From an uncultured Eubacteriales bacterium (GTDB taxonomy: Bacteria > Bacillota > Clostridia > Oscillospirales > CAG-272), in the NCBI GenBank assembly GCA_934526185.1, contig CAKTAA010000001.1, positions 1-64,000 of the forward strand: a DNA stretch of 64,000 nucleotides, in the 5' to 3' direction. Made by a program: the position numbers and the translations under genes. This document shows, piece by piece, positions 1 to 9,360 of this stretch; position 1 is the first letter of the stretch, and each line of letters starts with the position of its first letter. The notes below the pieces were generated by a model. It did not search any database. It was not told where the DNA came from and saw only the letters and a program-made list of their open reading frames with translations.

Positions 1-33
1 GTCACAGAGATAACAGGAAAGGATTGGATGTAA
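1..33 (+). CDS. C-terminal tail of an upstream gene (partial)
   Basis: The first frame is open from base 1 to a TAA at 31-33 and would encode the tail VTEITGKDWM. The next gene's ATG lies two bases after this stop, the tight spacing expected of an operon. DUF4097 proteins often follow a DUF1700 membrane protein, so that is a guess for the missing gene, but ten residues cannot identify it. Confidence 0.35.
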   Translation, partial: VTEITGKDWM

Positions 34-35
34 CA

Positions 36-1124
36 ATGAAAAAGGGCAAAATCGTATGGCTTGCTGCTGCGGGAATACTGCTGGCAGGCGGTCTCGCGCT
101 TTTCATCAGCGCTTTTGCAATGGTCGGCGGAGATCTGGAAAAGCTCAGCACCGAAAAAATATGGGAGGAGAAGCATTACACTGCGGCGGCAGAAAATATA
201 CACAGAATCGACGCGTCGGAGGAGAACATGAGAATAGTGCTTGTACCTTCCGCTGACAGCGATATCCATATTACCTATTTTGAAAATGATACCGAGACCT
301 GCAGCATTGAGGAAACTGCCGACGGCACACTTTCCCTGCAGCGTCGATCATCAAAAAAATGGTATCAAAAAATTGGCGTAATGCTGCTGACCGGCTGGAA
401 ACAGGACCGCCGCCTTGAGATAGCGGTACCAAACGGCCATGCCTGCGATATACAAGCGGAAAGCACCAACGGCAGCGTTGAAGCGGCTGACCTTTCGCTG
501 GGCGGCGAACTGACGCTGACGACGACCAATGGCAGTATTGCCGCGGAAATGCTGAATCTTTCCGGCAGCTGCACCCTGTCTGCAACCAATGCGGGGATAA
601 CCTGCAAAAATATTTCGGCAGAGGGTGTCCTTACGGCCGCAACGAAAAACGGGCCTGTTGATATGAAAACCTGCAAATCCGGCAGCGCTGTGACGGTGAA
701 AACGGCGAACGCCCCTGTAACGCTTGCGGATATACAGGCTGCCGACGCGGTCAGGGTTTCAACAAGAAACGGCGCTCTGAGCATCGATATGCTGCGGGCA
801 AAGGAACTTGAAGCGGACACTCGCAACGGCAGGCTGACACTGTCGCGGACGGCAACCGACGGAAGCACACGCGCAGAAACTGCCAACGGCGGACTGAAAA
901 TCAACGGGATAGAGGCGGGAAGCGATATATATCTGCGAAACAGCAACGGTGCGGTGACAGGGACGATTCAGGGGGATTTCTCTGACTACAGCATTACGAG
1001 CAAAACATCAAACGCTGACAGCAATCTTCCTGCACACGGCGGAAACGGGGATAAACTGCTGGAGGTAGAAACGTCAAACGGGCGTATCGATATAGAATTT
1101 ACAGATCCGCTGAGCGAAAGCTGA
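36..1124 (+). CDS. DUF4097 family beta-strand repeat protein, membrane anchored
   Basis: A 362-residue protein. An N-terminal membrane segment (about residues 7-30, after MKKGK) anchors it, and the rest is predicted extracytoplasmic. From about residue 125 on there is a repeating pattern of short beta strands punctuated by T-N-G, N-G or N-A turns (for example STNGSV, TTNGSI, TRNGAL), the hallmark of DUF4097/adhesin-like right-handed beta folds. ATG 36 is preferred to the in-frame TTG at 24 because it follows the stop of the preceding gene by two bases and sits about 13 bases after AGGAAAGG. The family is often linked to envelope stress operons; its substrate is unknown. Confidence 0.8.
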   Translation: MKKGKIVWLAAAGILLAGGLALFISAFAMVGGDLEKLSTEKIWEEKHYTAAAENIHRIDASEENMRIVLVPSADSDIHITYFENDTETCSIEETADGTLSLQRRSSKKWYQKIGVMLLTGWKQDRRLEIAVPNGHACDIQAESTNGSVEAADLSLGGELTLTTTNGSIAAEMLNLSGSCTLSATNAGITCKNISAEGVLTAATKNGPVDMKTCKSGSAVTVKTANAPVTLADIQAADAVRVSTRNGALSIDMLRAKELEADTRNGRLTLSRTATDGSTRAETANGGLKINGIEAGSDIYLRNSNGAVTGTIQGDFSDYSITSKTSNADSNLPAHGGNGDKLLEVETSNGRIDIEFTDPLSES

Positions 1125-1844
1125 AAACGCTCCGACAGCTCCTGCCGGGAGGACTGGGTGTCAGTGATAATTTGTCCGTTATACGAATCATCATTTCCGT
1201 TATTTTAATGAAGCGTTAATATATTTGTAGTTATCCGTGCTCCATGTATGCTGGATGCCGAGCGCTTTCGGCTGCCCGAAAAAAGTCTTTTCGGCGTTAA
1301 TGGCAGTATGGGAACAGCAAATGGATTTTCGTTGCGGCGCTTGACGGCGGCAAAAAGGCCGTTTGAGCCGAAAATGCATTTTCCGGAAATGTTATACCGG
1401 GGGGATTGGTTCCTCCGTGGAGCGTTGAAAGGGCTGAAGTAAGCGGTTGCGATAATTTAGATTACATGGAAATTGCGGGAAACCAAAGATGCATTTATTC
1501 ATTCGGGCTGACGTGACTCGATTCAGGAGCCATCCTTCCCCTGTGCAAATCGTTAGATGCGGAGTATAATAGGACAAAAGACTTGAAAAATGAAATATAC
1601 CCAATACAATTGGCATTAGCGCCGGCGTATGGCGTCCGGAGCTAACCGAGGATTCCATCTCAGATACTATCTGTTAGGCAAACTTGGACAAAAAATTGAC
1701 CGCTATAGACAAATAGAAAGCAGGGGGAGCTGTGCAAATACCGCAAATTCCCAGCTTTTGCTGATGCAAAAAATCCGGCGTATCGCCTGAGAAAACGAAA
1801 GGATGAAATACGCACTGCCGCATCCGGTTTCCCGTATTCGATGT
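1125..1844. other. Long intergenic stretch without a supported gene
   Basis: About 720 bases separate the DUF4097 gene from the promoter at 1845. Only short ORFs without ribosome binding sites are present (for example 1248-1442), and their composition does not look coding. No RNA gene motif or convincing terminator was seen. Confidence 0.5.
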
Positions 1845-1873
1845 TTGACATTTTGGAAGTAGCGTGGTATAAT
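1845..1873 (+). promoter_or_regulatory. Consensus sigma-A promoter for the glycerate kinase gene
   Basis: TTGACA at 1845-1850 and TATAAT at 1868-1873 with a 17-bp spacer, a perfect match to the housekeeping consensus. The resulting leader of about 235 bases before the start codon contains a hairpin repeat (1883-1945) and a related inverted copy. Confidence 0.85.
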
Positions 1874-1882
1874 GCGCATATC

Positions 1883-1945
1883 TGACCGAACGGCGGGCGT
1901 TCGGTCTAAGTGATTTTGTCTCCGGCGAAGCGCCGTTTATAAGGA
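1883..1945 (+). repeat. Dispersed hairpin repeat, copy A
   Basis: The hairpin GACCGAACG (1884-1892) / CGTTCGGTC (1898-1906) is followed by TAAGTGATTTTG and a CGGCGAAGCGCC segment. The same layout recurs at 50884 and 50974. It lies in the transcribed leader of the glycerate kinase gene. Confidence 0.65.
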
Positions 1946-1978
1946 AATCCAATCGGGCGTGTTTTTGCGGCATAGTCA

Positions 1979-2015
1979 AGAAAGCTCCTCGGCTGGACGG
2001 CGAAGCCGTTTGGTC
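1979..2015 (-). repeat. Dispersed hairpin repeat, inverted partial copy
   Basis: Read on the minus strand this segment begins TGACCAAACGGC and continues through a short loop into GCCGTCCAGC and then GAGGAGCTTTC. It resembles the start of the family seen at 1883 and 50974 (TGACCGAACGGC...GCCGTTCAGTC). It faces copy A in the same leader. Confidence 0.45.
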
Positions 2016-2118
2016 AAATGTCGGGACTTTTTTCTGAGTAGGAAATAAACAGAGCCGCAGCCGGTGCTCTGTCCCAAAAACGTGCAAAGGCTCTAATGGA
2101 AGGATTGAAGGAAAAGCC

Positions 2119-3291
2119 ATGTCAGAGAGAACGCATATGGTGCGGCGGAATATCATTTTGATCCCCGATTCGTTTAAGGGAACGCTGTCGTCCAAACAGA
2201 TTTGTGAAATACTGGAGGAACAGATCCGGAAAATTCTTCCGGAGTACAATTCGATTTCCCTGCCCGTTGCGGACGGCGGAGAGGGAAGCGTAGATGCCTT
2301 TCTGCATGCTGTCGGAGGAGAGCGTATGCAATGCCGGGCGAGGGATCCGCTGTTCAGGGAAATTGATGCGTTTTTCGGCAGGCTTGCAGACGGAAGAACC
2401 GGCGTGATAGAAATGGCGGCGGCAGCCGGACTGCCGCTTGTAGAGCGGGAAAAGGATCCGATGCATGCGACAACGTGGGGAGTGGGGGAGCTGATGCTTG
2501 CCGCCGCGGCCAGCGGCTGTACGGAGCTTATCGTAGGCTTGGGAGGTTCTGCGACCAACGACGGCGGAACCGGCGCTGCTGCGGCGTGCGGCGCTGCCTT
2601 CTATGACAGTACGGGAAAAGCCTTTGTTCCGACAGGGGGAACACTGTCGCAGATCGAACGTATCGATATGAAAGAAATGGATCCCAGCATCTGCGGCATG
2701 AAGATAACTGCCATCTGCGATATCGATAACCCGCTCTGCGGCCCTGAGGGCGCGTCATTCGTTTTTGCGCCGCAGAAGGGGGCGCGGGCAGAGGAGCTTC
2801 AGATCCTGGACGAAGGCCTGTCGCATCTGGCGGATGTGATACAGCGGGATCTCGGCATATCGGTGAAAACGCTGGCCGGCGGCGGAGCCGCCGGCGGCAT
2901 GGGAGCAGGTATGCAAGCGTTTTTCGGCGCGGAATTAAAGCCCGGCATCCAGACGGTGCTGGATGCGGCGAATTTTGACAGTCTCATGCCGGAGGCGGCG
3001 CTGGTTATCACCGGAGAGGGGCGGCTGGACAGTCAAAGCCTCCGCGGAAAAGTGATAGGGGGCGTTGCCGGCCGCGCACGCAGATACGGCGTTCCGGTCA
3101 TTGCTCTTGCGGGCGGAATTGAAACGAATGCGGCGGATCTCGATGCTTTGGGAGTTACGGCGGCTTTTTCTATCAATCGTATGCCGGAGGATTTCTCGGT
3201 TAGCAGATACAAAAGCAGGGAAAATCTTTCTTTTGCCGCAGAGAATATCCTGCGCCTGTTAAAAAGTTTGCTTGGCGACGAAAGCAAGTAA
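2119..3291 (+). CDS. Glycerate kinase (GarK/GlxK family)
   Basis: Phosphorylates D-glycerate with ATP, feeding it into lower glycolysis. At 390 residues it matches the usual family length of about 375-385. The N-terminal signature PDSFKGTLSS (about residues 16-25) is typical of this fold, as are the glycine-rich GGSATNDGGTGAA segment (about 146-158) and the ITGEGRLDSQS motif in the C-terminal third. The start follows GAAGGAAAAGCC; a second Met seven codons in is possible. It is monocistronic with its own consensus promoter and long leader. Whether it makes 2- or 3-phosphoglycerate cannot be told from the sequence. Confidence 0.93.
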   Translation: MSERTHMVRRNIILIPDSFKGTLSSKQICEILEEQIRKILPEYNSISLPVADGGEGSVDAFLHAVGGERMQCRARDPLFREIDAFFGRLADGRTGVIEMAAAAGLPLVEREKDPMHATTWGVGELMLAAAASGCTELIVGLGGSATNDGGTGAAAACGAAFYDSTGKAFVPTGGTLSQIERIDMKEMDPSICGMKITAICDIDNPLCGPEGASFVFAPQKGARAEELQILDEGLSHLADVIQRDLGISVKTLAGGGAAGGMGAGMQAFFGAELKPGIQTVLDAANFDSLMPEAALVITGEGRLDSQSLRGKVIGGVAGRARRYGVPVIALAGGIETNAADLDALGVTAAFSINRMPEDFSVSRYKSRENLSFAAENILRLLKSLLGDESK

Positions 3292-3345
3292 TCCGCGCAG
3301 ACCGAGGTCTGCAAAGAAAGCTTTATAGCATGCAGAGAGAAAACA

Positions 3346-3379
3346 AGCTCCGCTCTTTCCGGAAGAAAGATGCGGAGCT
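3346..3379. terminator. Hairpin after glycerate kinase gene
   Basis: AGCTCCGC plus TCTTTC pairs with GAAAGA plus GCGGAGCT around a short loop, with one bulged base. There is no clean T-tract on either strand, so termination is only likely. It lies between convergent genes. Confidence 0.45.
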
Positions 3380-3478
3380 CGCTTTGACTCTGAGGATTTC
3401 GTTTTTATCGTTTGTTTAAACCGATAGGTCAAATTTTTACACTTTCATCCGGCTCCGATGCGGTCAACGGAGCCAAAG

Positions 3479-3525
3479 GAGCCGTGCGGGGTACACGACA
3501 ATTCAGTGTTTACCCCACACGGCTC
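3479..3525. terminator. Long inverted repeat between convergent genes
   Basis: The 15-base arms at 3479-3493 and 3511-3525 (GAGCCGTGCGGGGTA and its near-perfect complement) pair with one mismatch; an inner ACAC/GTGT extends the stem. It lies just past the 3' end of nrdR and probably ends that transcript, although the T-tract is poor. Confidence 0.5.
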
Positions 3526-3547
3526 TCGTATTTGCGCAGATTATATG

Positions 3548-4027
3548 TCAATGGGTGTGCAAATCGCGCTGTACCTTTTCGTTTTTCAGCTCCTGCAATT
3601 CGCTCATAAAGCTTTCGAGATCCTTAAACTGACGGTGAACCGAAGCAAAACGGACATAAGCAACCTCGTCCAGTTCCTTTAGCTTTTTCATGACCAGATC
3701 GCCGATTTCTTTGCTTTTGTGCTCCGTTTTCAGCGAATTCTGAAGCTCATTTTCAATTTCGCCGACCAACGCCTCCATCTGCTCTCTCGATACGGAACGC
3801 TTGTCACAAGCCTTCATCAAGCCTACGAATATTTTATTCCTATCAAATAATTCTTTGGATCCGTCCTTTTTAACCACTGTCATCGGTATGGCGTCGATGA
3901 TTTCATACGTAGTAAAACGCTTCTGACACGCCATGCATTCGCGGCGGCGGCGGATGCTTGTGAATTCATCTGTCGGCCGTGAATCGATTACCTTACTTTC
4001 CGTGTGACCGCATGCTGGACATTTCAT
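3548..4027 (-). CDS. nrdR: Transcriptional repressor NrdR
   Basis: ATP/dATP-sensing repressor of ribonucleotide reductase genes. The 159-residue protein starts with the zinc ribbon CPAC (residues 3-6) paired with a second C-x-x-C (CMAC), followed by RFTTYE and an ATP-cone domain containing VVKKDGSKELFDRNKI. Length and motif order match the family (about 150-160). The start has only a weak AAAAGAAA ribosome site. No ribonucleotide reductase gene and no convincing NrdR box lie in this window, so its targets are elsewhere. Confidence 0.96.
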   Translation of the reverse strand: MKCPACGHTESKVIDSRPTDEFTSIRRRRECMACQKRFTTYEIIDAIPMTVVKKDGSKELFDRNKIFVGLMKACDKRSVSREQMEALVGEIENELQNSLKTEHKSKEIGDLVMKKLKELDEVAYVRFASVHRQFKDLESFMSELQELKNEKVQRDLHTH

Positions 4028-4147
4028 TTTCTTTTTGAGACACCGCTGTGACTGCTTCCGCGCTGTCCTGCCTCCCTTTTTCTTACTTTTGAAGGACTTT
4101 TACCGATGCTCTCTCCCATAACACGCTTTCCTTCGGAAATCTGTCTG

Positions 4148-5248
4148 TTATCTTTTCCCCCGCAGAAAATAGACGATATCCGCATCCGTTGCCTGCCGTA
4201 TTTTCTCCATGTTGCTGTCTACAAAAAAACTTTTGCTTCGTACATTCGATCTGTCCGGCATTTTTTTGCTTATCGACAGTGTGATGCGATTCAACTGCTT
4301 GACAGGATTGTTGTCGGCCGCATGCTCAATGCTGGTTTGTATCTTCCATCCATGCTTTTCCTGATATTTCGGCAGCATCATGAACCGAAAGATCAAATTT
4401 TTGACATCAGGTGTGCTATCCGCATCGCCGATGTTGTTTTGAAGACGTTCCTCCGATATTCCAAGTCCGCGGAACTCAATGGTGATCCGCACATAGCTGT
4501 CATCATAGGACAGCCGAAAAGTTGCCTTTTTGTCCGGAGCACTGTATAGGGCGCAGAAAATCAGCGGAATCAAAGCCTTTGTCAGAGCGTATCCGTCGGT
4601 GTAGCATAGATAATTGACCGGAACCCCGTCGTCAATCAGAAACTTTATGGATTCCTGATTTGGCTCAGCGTACCGAGTCAGACAGTTCACAATGCAGTCT
4701 ACCAGCTTTTTTATATCATAGAGCTCCTCGGTGTTTTTATCCTCCGTGATGCTCATGTGGTAATATGAGGACAGGGCGGTGATAAGATAACGCAGCTTAA
4801 TGCTGTTTTTATAAATAATATTATAATATCTTTTTGCACTTTCGGTCAGAGTATCCTCATCAATCAAGTCCTCGGCCGCGTATAACAACGCAAAACAGTT
4901 TGCAATTTCTGACAGCATTTCCTCCGCGTACTGCGCAAGCTCTTCATTCGCTTCGCGCGGCGGCGTGGAAAAATACAGAAGAAAGCATTCTTCCCCCTCG
5001 ATTACAGTATAGCACATTGTTGCTGTCATGGGAAGATTATTTACTGCAATTTTTATCAGTCCGATGGACTTTTCTTCTAAAATTCTTAAATAATCCGGCA
5101 GTGTTTGACGCGTTACATATGAAATTGCCTTCTCACGGCAGCGTATTTCTACACGTTTTTGCGCCGCGGGATTCTTATACAAAACTGTTCCGCGCAAATT
5201 GAGAATTGCTACAGGCACGTCTGTTTTTTCGTATTTTGACCACTTCAT
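4148..5248 (-). CDS. Orphan sensor-kinase-like protein, unrecognised
   Basis: A 366-residue soluble protein that I cannot assign to a named family. Residues about 10-95 look like a PAS-type sensory fold (short strands, then a hydrophobic sheet ending FLLYFS). Residues about 105-170 are a long helical pair resembling a dimerisation/phosphoacceptor helix region but without a clear H-box histidine. The C-terminal third (LTKALIPLIF onward) resembles a degenerate HATPase fold lacking the G1/G2 boxes. It may be a pseudokinase or adaptor. The start follows GAAAGGGG by about 12 bases. It is upstream of and codirectional with nrdR. Confidence 0.6.
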   Translation of the reverse strand: MKWSKYEKTDVPVAILNLRGTVLYKNPAAQKRVEIRCREKAISYVTRQTLPDYLRILEEKSIGLIKIAVNNLPMTATMCYTVIEGEECFLLYFSTPPREANEELAQYAEEMLSEIANCFALLYAAEDLIDEDTLTESAKRYYNIIYKNSIKLRYLITALSSYYHMSITEDKNTEELYDIKKLVDCIVNCLTRYAEPNQESIKFLIDDGVPVNYLCYTDGYALTKALIPLIFCALYSAPDKKATFRLSYDDSYVRITIEFRGLGISEERLQNNIGDADSTPDVKNLIFRFMMLPKYQEKHGWKIQTSIEHAADNNPVKQLNRITLSISKKMPDRSNVRSKSFFVDSNMEKIRQATDADIVYFLRGKR

Positions 5249-5593
5249 TATATTTTAGCGCCCCTTTCATCAATTTACTTGTTGTCTATACTAGTGACAA
5301 ATATTTGATGATTCATATTAAACAAATGTAATAAATATATTTAAGACATTTTATCATGCAAATCGAATAAATGCATCAATTTTTTTTAAATATACTATGT
5401 AGAAATCTTAAAATAATTTATATGTTCAATGAATTGTTTGCAAAATGCCAACTTTTACATGGCTTTTCCAAATAGTCGGACAACTGATCAGAAAAATTTA
5501 CAATTCATCCATTTAAAAGCAAAAGTCAAAGCGTATAATCTTTTAGAAAACAATTTATATTCAGGACTGGAAATGAAAGAACGGAGGAGTACT

Positions 5594-6610
5594 ATGGCAG
5601 TAAAAGTAGCAATAAATGGTTTCGGCCGCATCGGCCGTCTGGCGTTTCGTCAAATGTTCGGAGCAGAAGGGTATGAAATCGTAGCAATCAACGACCTGAC
5701 AAGCCCCGCTATGCTGGCGCACCTTCTGAAATACGACTCGGCGCAGGGCAGATACGCGTTGGGTGATACCGTTAAGGCCGGCGAGGATTCCATCACGGTT
5801 GACGGCAAAACCATTAAAATATATGCGGAAAAAGACGCAAAGGATCTCCCTTGGGGTCAAATCGGCGTAGATGTTGTGCTCGAATGTACAGGCTTCTATA
5901 CCTCGAAAGCGAAGGCACAGGCGCATATTGATGCAGGCGCAAAAAAAGTTGTCATTTCTGCACCGGCCGGAAACGATCTTCCGACCGTTGTATACAGCGT
6001 CAATGAAAAAACCCTGACAAAGGATGACAAAATCATCTCTGCCGCTTCCTGTACGACAAACTGCCTTGCGCCGATGGCGAAGGCGCTCAACGACTACGCG
6101 CCTATCCAGAGCGGTATCATGTCCACCATCCATGCGTTCACAGGAGATCAAATGGTGCTTGACGGACCGCACAGAAAGGGTGACCTGAGAAGAGCAAGAG
6201 CGGCTGCTGTCAACATCGTACCGAACTCCACGGGTGCTGCAAAGGCTATCGGCTTGGTTATTCCGGAGCTGAACGGCAAGCTGATCGGCTCTGCGCAGAG
6301 AGTGCCGGTTCCGACCGGTTCCACCACAATCCTTGTGGCGGTTGTCAAGGGCGAAAACGTGACCAAGGAAGGCATCAATGCGGCTATGAAAGCGGCTTCC
6401 TCCGCTTCGTTTGGCTATACGGAAGAGGAACTCGTCTCGTCTGATATTATCGGTATCACTTATGGTTCTCTGTTCGACGCAACACAGACGATGGTCTCCA
6501 AAATTGACGATGGTCTGTACCAGGTTCAGGTTGTTTCCTGGTATGACAACGAGAACTCCTACACCAGCCAGATGGTCAGAACCATCAAGTATTTTGCGGA
6601 GCTCGGTTAA
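5594..6610 (+). CDS. gap: Glyceraldehyde-3-phosphate dehydrogenase, type I
   Basis: Oxidises glyceraldehyde 3-phosphate to 1,3-bisphosphoglycerate with NAD. The 338-residue protein has the Rossmann motif INGFGRIGR at its N-terminus, the catalytic motif SAASCTTNC with the nucleophilic Cys near residue 153, and the C-terminal SWYDNENSY. The reading frame is open further upstream, but ATG 5594 is preceded by a strong GGAGGAG and gives the standard family N-terminus. A possible -10 (TATAAT, 5534-5539) lies upstream without a good -35. The gene is monocistronic and closed by a strong terminator. Confidence 0.97.
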   Translation: MAVKVAINGFGRIGRLAFRQMFGAEGYEIVAINDLTSPAMLAHLLKYDSAQGRYALGDTVKAGEDSITVDGKTIKIYAEKDAKDLPWGQIGVDVVLECTGFYTSKAKAQAHIDAGAKKVVISAPAGNDLPTVVYSVNEKTLTKDDKIISAASCTTNCLAPMAKALNDYAPIQSGIMSTIHAFTGDQMVLDGPHRKGDLRRARAAAVNIVPNSTGAAKAIGLVIPELNGKLIGSAQRVPVPTGSTTILVAVVKGENVTKEGINAAMKAASSASFGYTEEELVSSDIIGITYGSLFDATQTMVSKIDDGLYQVQVVSWYDNENSYTSQMVRTIKYFAELG

Positions 6611-6635
6611 TCCAAAAAGCTATTCGGATTTGAGA

Positions 6636-6667
6636 ACGCGCGGCGCGGAGAGCGCCGCGCGTTTTTA
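6636..6667 (+). terminator. Intrinsic terminator of gap
   Basis: An 11-bp GC-rich stem (ACGCGCGGCGC at 6636-6646 with 6652-6662), loop GGAGA, then a run of Ts. A textbook rho-independent terminator 26 bases after the stop. Confidence 0.92.
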
Positions 6668-6960
6668 ATAAAATGATAAATCTAAACAGCCGAATCGCCA
6701 GAGGCATGCTTTGGAGAGTTGTAATGGCTTACGGTCAATAAAATTGCGGGCTGCAGGACAGCGGGCGAAAGGAACCGATCATTTTATTGACAGAAGCTCT
6801 TCCGGCCTGTATAATGAAATCGAACAGCTTGCCGCAGCCGGATGAAAGTGTCTTCTCTGTATCAAACGTCCGGTGGAGAGTCCTGCATTTTCCAAACGGC
6901 CGGAGGCGGCATATTTCAGTGCTTTGACAGAAATAAGCCATGAAAGAAATGGAGTCTGCG

Positions 6961-7344
6961 ATGAAAAACAATGAAATCGAACCGGTACGCCGGAGCGTTA
7001 AAAAGGAATCCGTTCGGACGCTGCTGATTTTAATTGCGTCTTTCGCATGTGTATTCGGGATTTTCCAGACAGCCGTCTTTTTTGAATTTGCGCCGATTTA
7101 TCCCATTTATTACTTTGGAACTGTGGCTTTGTTTCTTGCCGTCTTTTTTATCAACCGGGGATTTTCAAGAGAAACGCCGCTGCCGGAGCAGCTTCCCCAA
7201 ACGTGGGATGCGGAAAAGAAGCGTACCTACATTGAAAGCGATGTGCGCCGGAAAAGACTTGCGCGGAAGCTCACTGTCGTCCTGGTACCGTTTCTTCTGA
7301 CAATCGGCATCGATATTGTATGGACGCTGATTATAGCAGAGTAA
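6961..7344 (+). CDS. Small membrane protein of unknown function
   Basis: A 127-residue protein with about three predicted membrane segments: two in the N-terminal half (LLILIASFACVFGIF and a second ending FLAVFFI) and one at the C-terminus (LVPFLLTIGIDIVWTLII). A charged cytoplasmic segment rich in Arg/Lys lies between. ATG 6961 is chosen over 6940 because GGAG sits six bases before it. I do not recognise the family. It may be cotranscribed with the DUF1934 gene about 140 bases downstream. Confidence 0.6.
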   Translation: MKNNEIEPVRRSVKKESVRTLLILIASFACVFGIFQTAVFFEFAPIYPIYYFGTVALFLAVFFINRGFSRETPLPEQLPQTWDAEKKRTYIESDVRRKRLARKLTVVLVPFLLTIGIDIVWTLIIAE

Positions 7345-7488
7345 AGGCGTCGGTTTTATCCGTGCCGGGGATGCCGCGCACAGACTGCGGAAAATGCCGT
7401 CGGCGCGTATTGAGGTTGCTTAAAATATGATATGCTGAAAGCCTCTTTCGCCGGACGAATGATGAGAGAAAGGATTCGATTGACGAGG

Positions 7489-8106
7489 ATGAAGTCCAAT
7501 AAAACACAAGGCGATCAAAAGACAGGAAAGCTCCCGGTCACTATCGCTCTGACATCGACGCAGGTGGAGTGCGGAGAAGCATCGCTTTTTGAAAAAATGA
7601 TGTCCGAATTTGAAACCGTGGATTTTGGAGATTTTACTTCGGGAGAATTTGGTATCCCGCCGGAAAAAAACACCTTTGAAATGGTTGCAAACGGCTTCCT
7701 GACGCTTACGGAGGAGCGGGTGGAGGTTGAATATAACGAAACAGAACTTACCGGAATGGATGGTTCAACGACTACCATTTCTTTTGCCAGAAACGATCCC
7801 GGGGTTGTAACCATGCTGCGCTGCGGCACCGTCTCTACCGCACTCGTTTTTGAGGAGGAGAAACGCCATCTCTGCGCGTATGACACCGGCGTGATTCCTT
7901 TTGAGCTGTGCATTTATACAAAGTCAGTTAAAAACGGCATTACAGAGGCCGGCGGCCGGCTGGAGCTGCAGTACCTGGTGGAAATCCGGGGTGCGAAAGC
8001 AGAGCAGACAAAATGTGTTGTGGAAATTCGGCCTGTTTCTGACGGGACAGAGACAGCCGGCCTTTCAAATCTTGGAGATTCCTTTCAGGCAGGCGAAAAT
8101 GATTGA
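7489..8106 (+). CDS. DUF1934 domain protein (YwiB-like)
   Basis: About 205 residues with the all-beta DUF1934 fold: a strand-rich domain containing GFLTLTEERVEVEYNETELTG, then the FARNDPGVVTMLRCG segment and ICIYTKSV-like strands. Members are calycin/lipocalin-like cytoplasmic barrels of unknown function. The start is uncertain: GAAAGGA at 7468-7474 sits five bases before TTG 7480, and ATG 7489 follows nine bases later. It ends 18 bases before the M24 peptidase gene and is probably in the same transcript. Confidence 0.75.
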   Translation: MKSNKTQGDQKTGKLPVTIALTSTQVECGEASLFEKMMSEFETVDFGDFTSGEFGIPPEKNTFEMVANGFLTLTEERVEVEYNETELTGMDGSTTTISFARNDPGVVTMLRCGTVSTALVFEEEKRHLCAYDTGVIPFELCIYTKSVKNGITEAGGRLELQYLVEIRGAKAEQTKCVVEIRPVSDGTETAGLSNLGDSFQAGEND

Positions 8107-8124
8107 TTCGGGAGATGATTCGGT

Positions 8125-9186
8125 ATGGAAACGCTGAAAAAGCTGCAGGAGGCTCTGCCGTCTGATATGGACGCGCTGCTCCTGTCAAATCCTCTGCACC
8201 AATTCTATATCACGGGTTTTACCTTCACGGACGGGTTCGCCGTGGTGACTCGGAGAGAGGCTGCTCTGTTTGTCGATTTCCGGTATGCGGAGGCCGCGCG
8301 TTCGGCAGAAGGCGTCCGGGCTTTCCGCCTGCACGAAGACACTTCCTTTTCCTATCTTGCGGAGCAGCTTCGGCAGATGGGTGTCAGCCGTCTTGGGTTT
8401 GAAGATCACTTCGTAACGGTTGCCGGCCTTGAAGATTTGAAAAAACGTCTGCCGGAGGTTTCGCTGATTCCGGCGGGGCCGATTCCGGAAACGCTCAGAA
8501 TTCTGAAGACGGATTACGAAAGGGAATGCATTCGGCGGGCACAGGCTATTACAGACAAAGCCTTTTCCCATATTCTCGGTTATCTTCGCCCCGGTGTCCT
8601 TGAGACGGAGGCAGCACTGGAGCTTGAAAATTATATGCGGCGTGCGGGAGCCGACGGCATCGCTTTTCCGACCATATGCATTTCGGGCCGCGCAACCTCC
8701 ATGCCGCACGGCGAGCCGCGCCCCGCGGCGCTGGAAGAGGGATTTGTGACGATGGACTTCGGCTGCACATATCACGGATACGCCTCCGACATGACGAGAA
8801 CCGTTGTGCTGGGACATGCCGACGAGGAAATGCGCCGCGTTTATGATACGGTACTTGCCGCCCAAAGACTTGTGCTTGAAAGAATCGGCTGGCACGGGGA
8901 CTGCGCCGAGCTTGACGGCATTGCACGCAGATATATTGATGAGGCGGGGTACCGGGGCTGCTTCGGTCACAGTCTGGGACACGGCGTAGGCCTGCAGATA
9001 CACGAGGCGCCGACGCTCAGCTCGCGTGCCGGAGGCAGACTTCTGGAAAACGGGCATGTAGTGACGGTAGAGCCGGGGATTTACATTGCCGGAAAATTCG
9101 GCGTACGCATCGAGGATATGGTGATGATTCACGGAGGGAAAGCCGAAAACATAACGGGAAGCGCGAAGGAGCTTATAGAGCTGTAA
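8125..9186 (+). CDS. M24B family Xaa-Pro aminopeptidase
   Basis: Cytoplasmic metallopeptidase that removes an N-terminal residue in front of proline. The 353 residues comprise an N-terminal creatinase-like domain (1-125) and a C-terminal pita-bread domain. The metal-site series is visible: VTMDFGCTYHGYASDMTRT (Asp pair), GHSLGHGVGLQIHEAPT (His), and VEPGIY plus VRIEDM (Glu residues). The length matches the usual 350-360. GGGAG lies upstream of ATG 8125. In many Firmicutes this peptidase sits directly upstream of efp, as it does here. Confidence 0.93.
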   Translation: METLKKLQEALPSDMDALLLSNPLHQFYITGFTFTDGFAVVTRREAALFVDFRYAEAARSAEGVRAFRLHEDTSFSYLAEQLRQMGVSRLGFEDHFVTVAGLEDLKKRLPEVSLIPAGPIPETLRILKTDYERECIRRAQAITDKAFSHILGYLRPGVLETEAALELENYMRRAGADGIAFPTICISGRATSMPHGEPRPAALEEGFVTMDFGCTYHGYASDMTRTVVLGHADEEMRRVYDTVLAAQRLVLERIGWHGDCAELDGIARRYIDEAGYRGCFGHSLGHGVGLQIHEAPTLSSRAGGRLLENGHVVTVEPGIYIAGKFGVRIEDMVMIHGGKAENITGSAKELIEL

Positions 9187-9278
9187 ATGCGAATATTCGG
9201 CATGCGTCGCCGGAGGGGCGATTTGCAGAAAATCTGCTCCGCAATAATGAATGAAATGTTAATTGCACCCGTCTCCCC

Positions 9279-9307
9279 TTGAAAAATGGGCTGGAATGCG
9301 GTATAAT
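9279..9307 (+). promoter_or_regulatory. Sigma-A promoter of efp
   Basis: TTGAAA at 9279-9284 and TATAAT at 9302-9307, spacer 17 bp. It gives a leader of about 45 bases containing the GGATGGAGGA ribosome site, so efp is transcribed independently of the peptidase gene. Confidence 0.85.
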
Positions 9308-9360
9308 ATTACGAATCGACAGGCAATCAGTACAGATGATGGATGGAGGATTAGATAATT

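Noticed and set aside
365..946. Minus-strand ORF opposite the DUF4097 gene
   Set aside because: It mirrors the repetitive coding strand and lacks any start signal.
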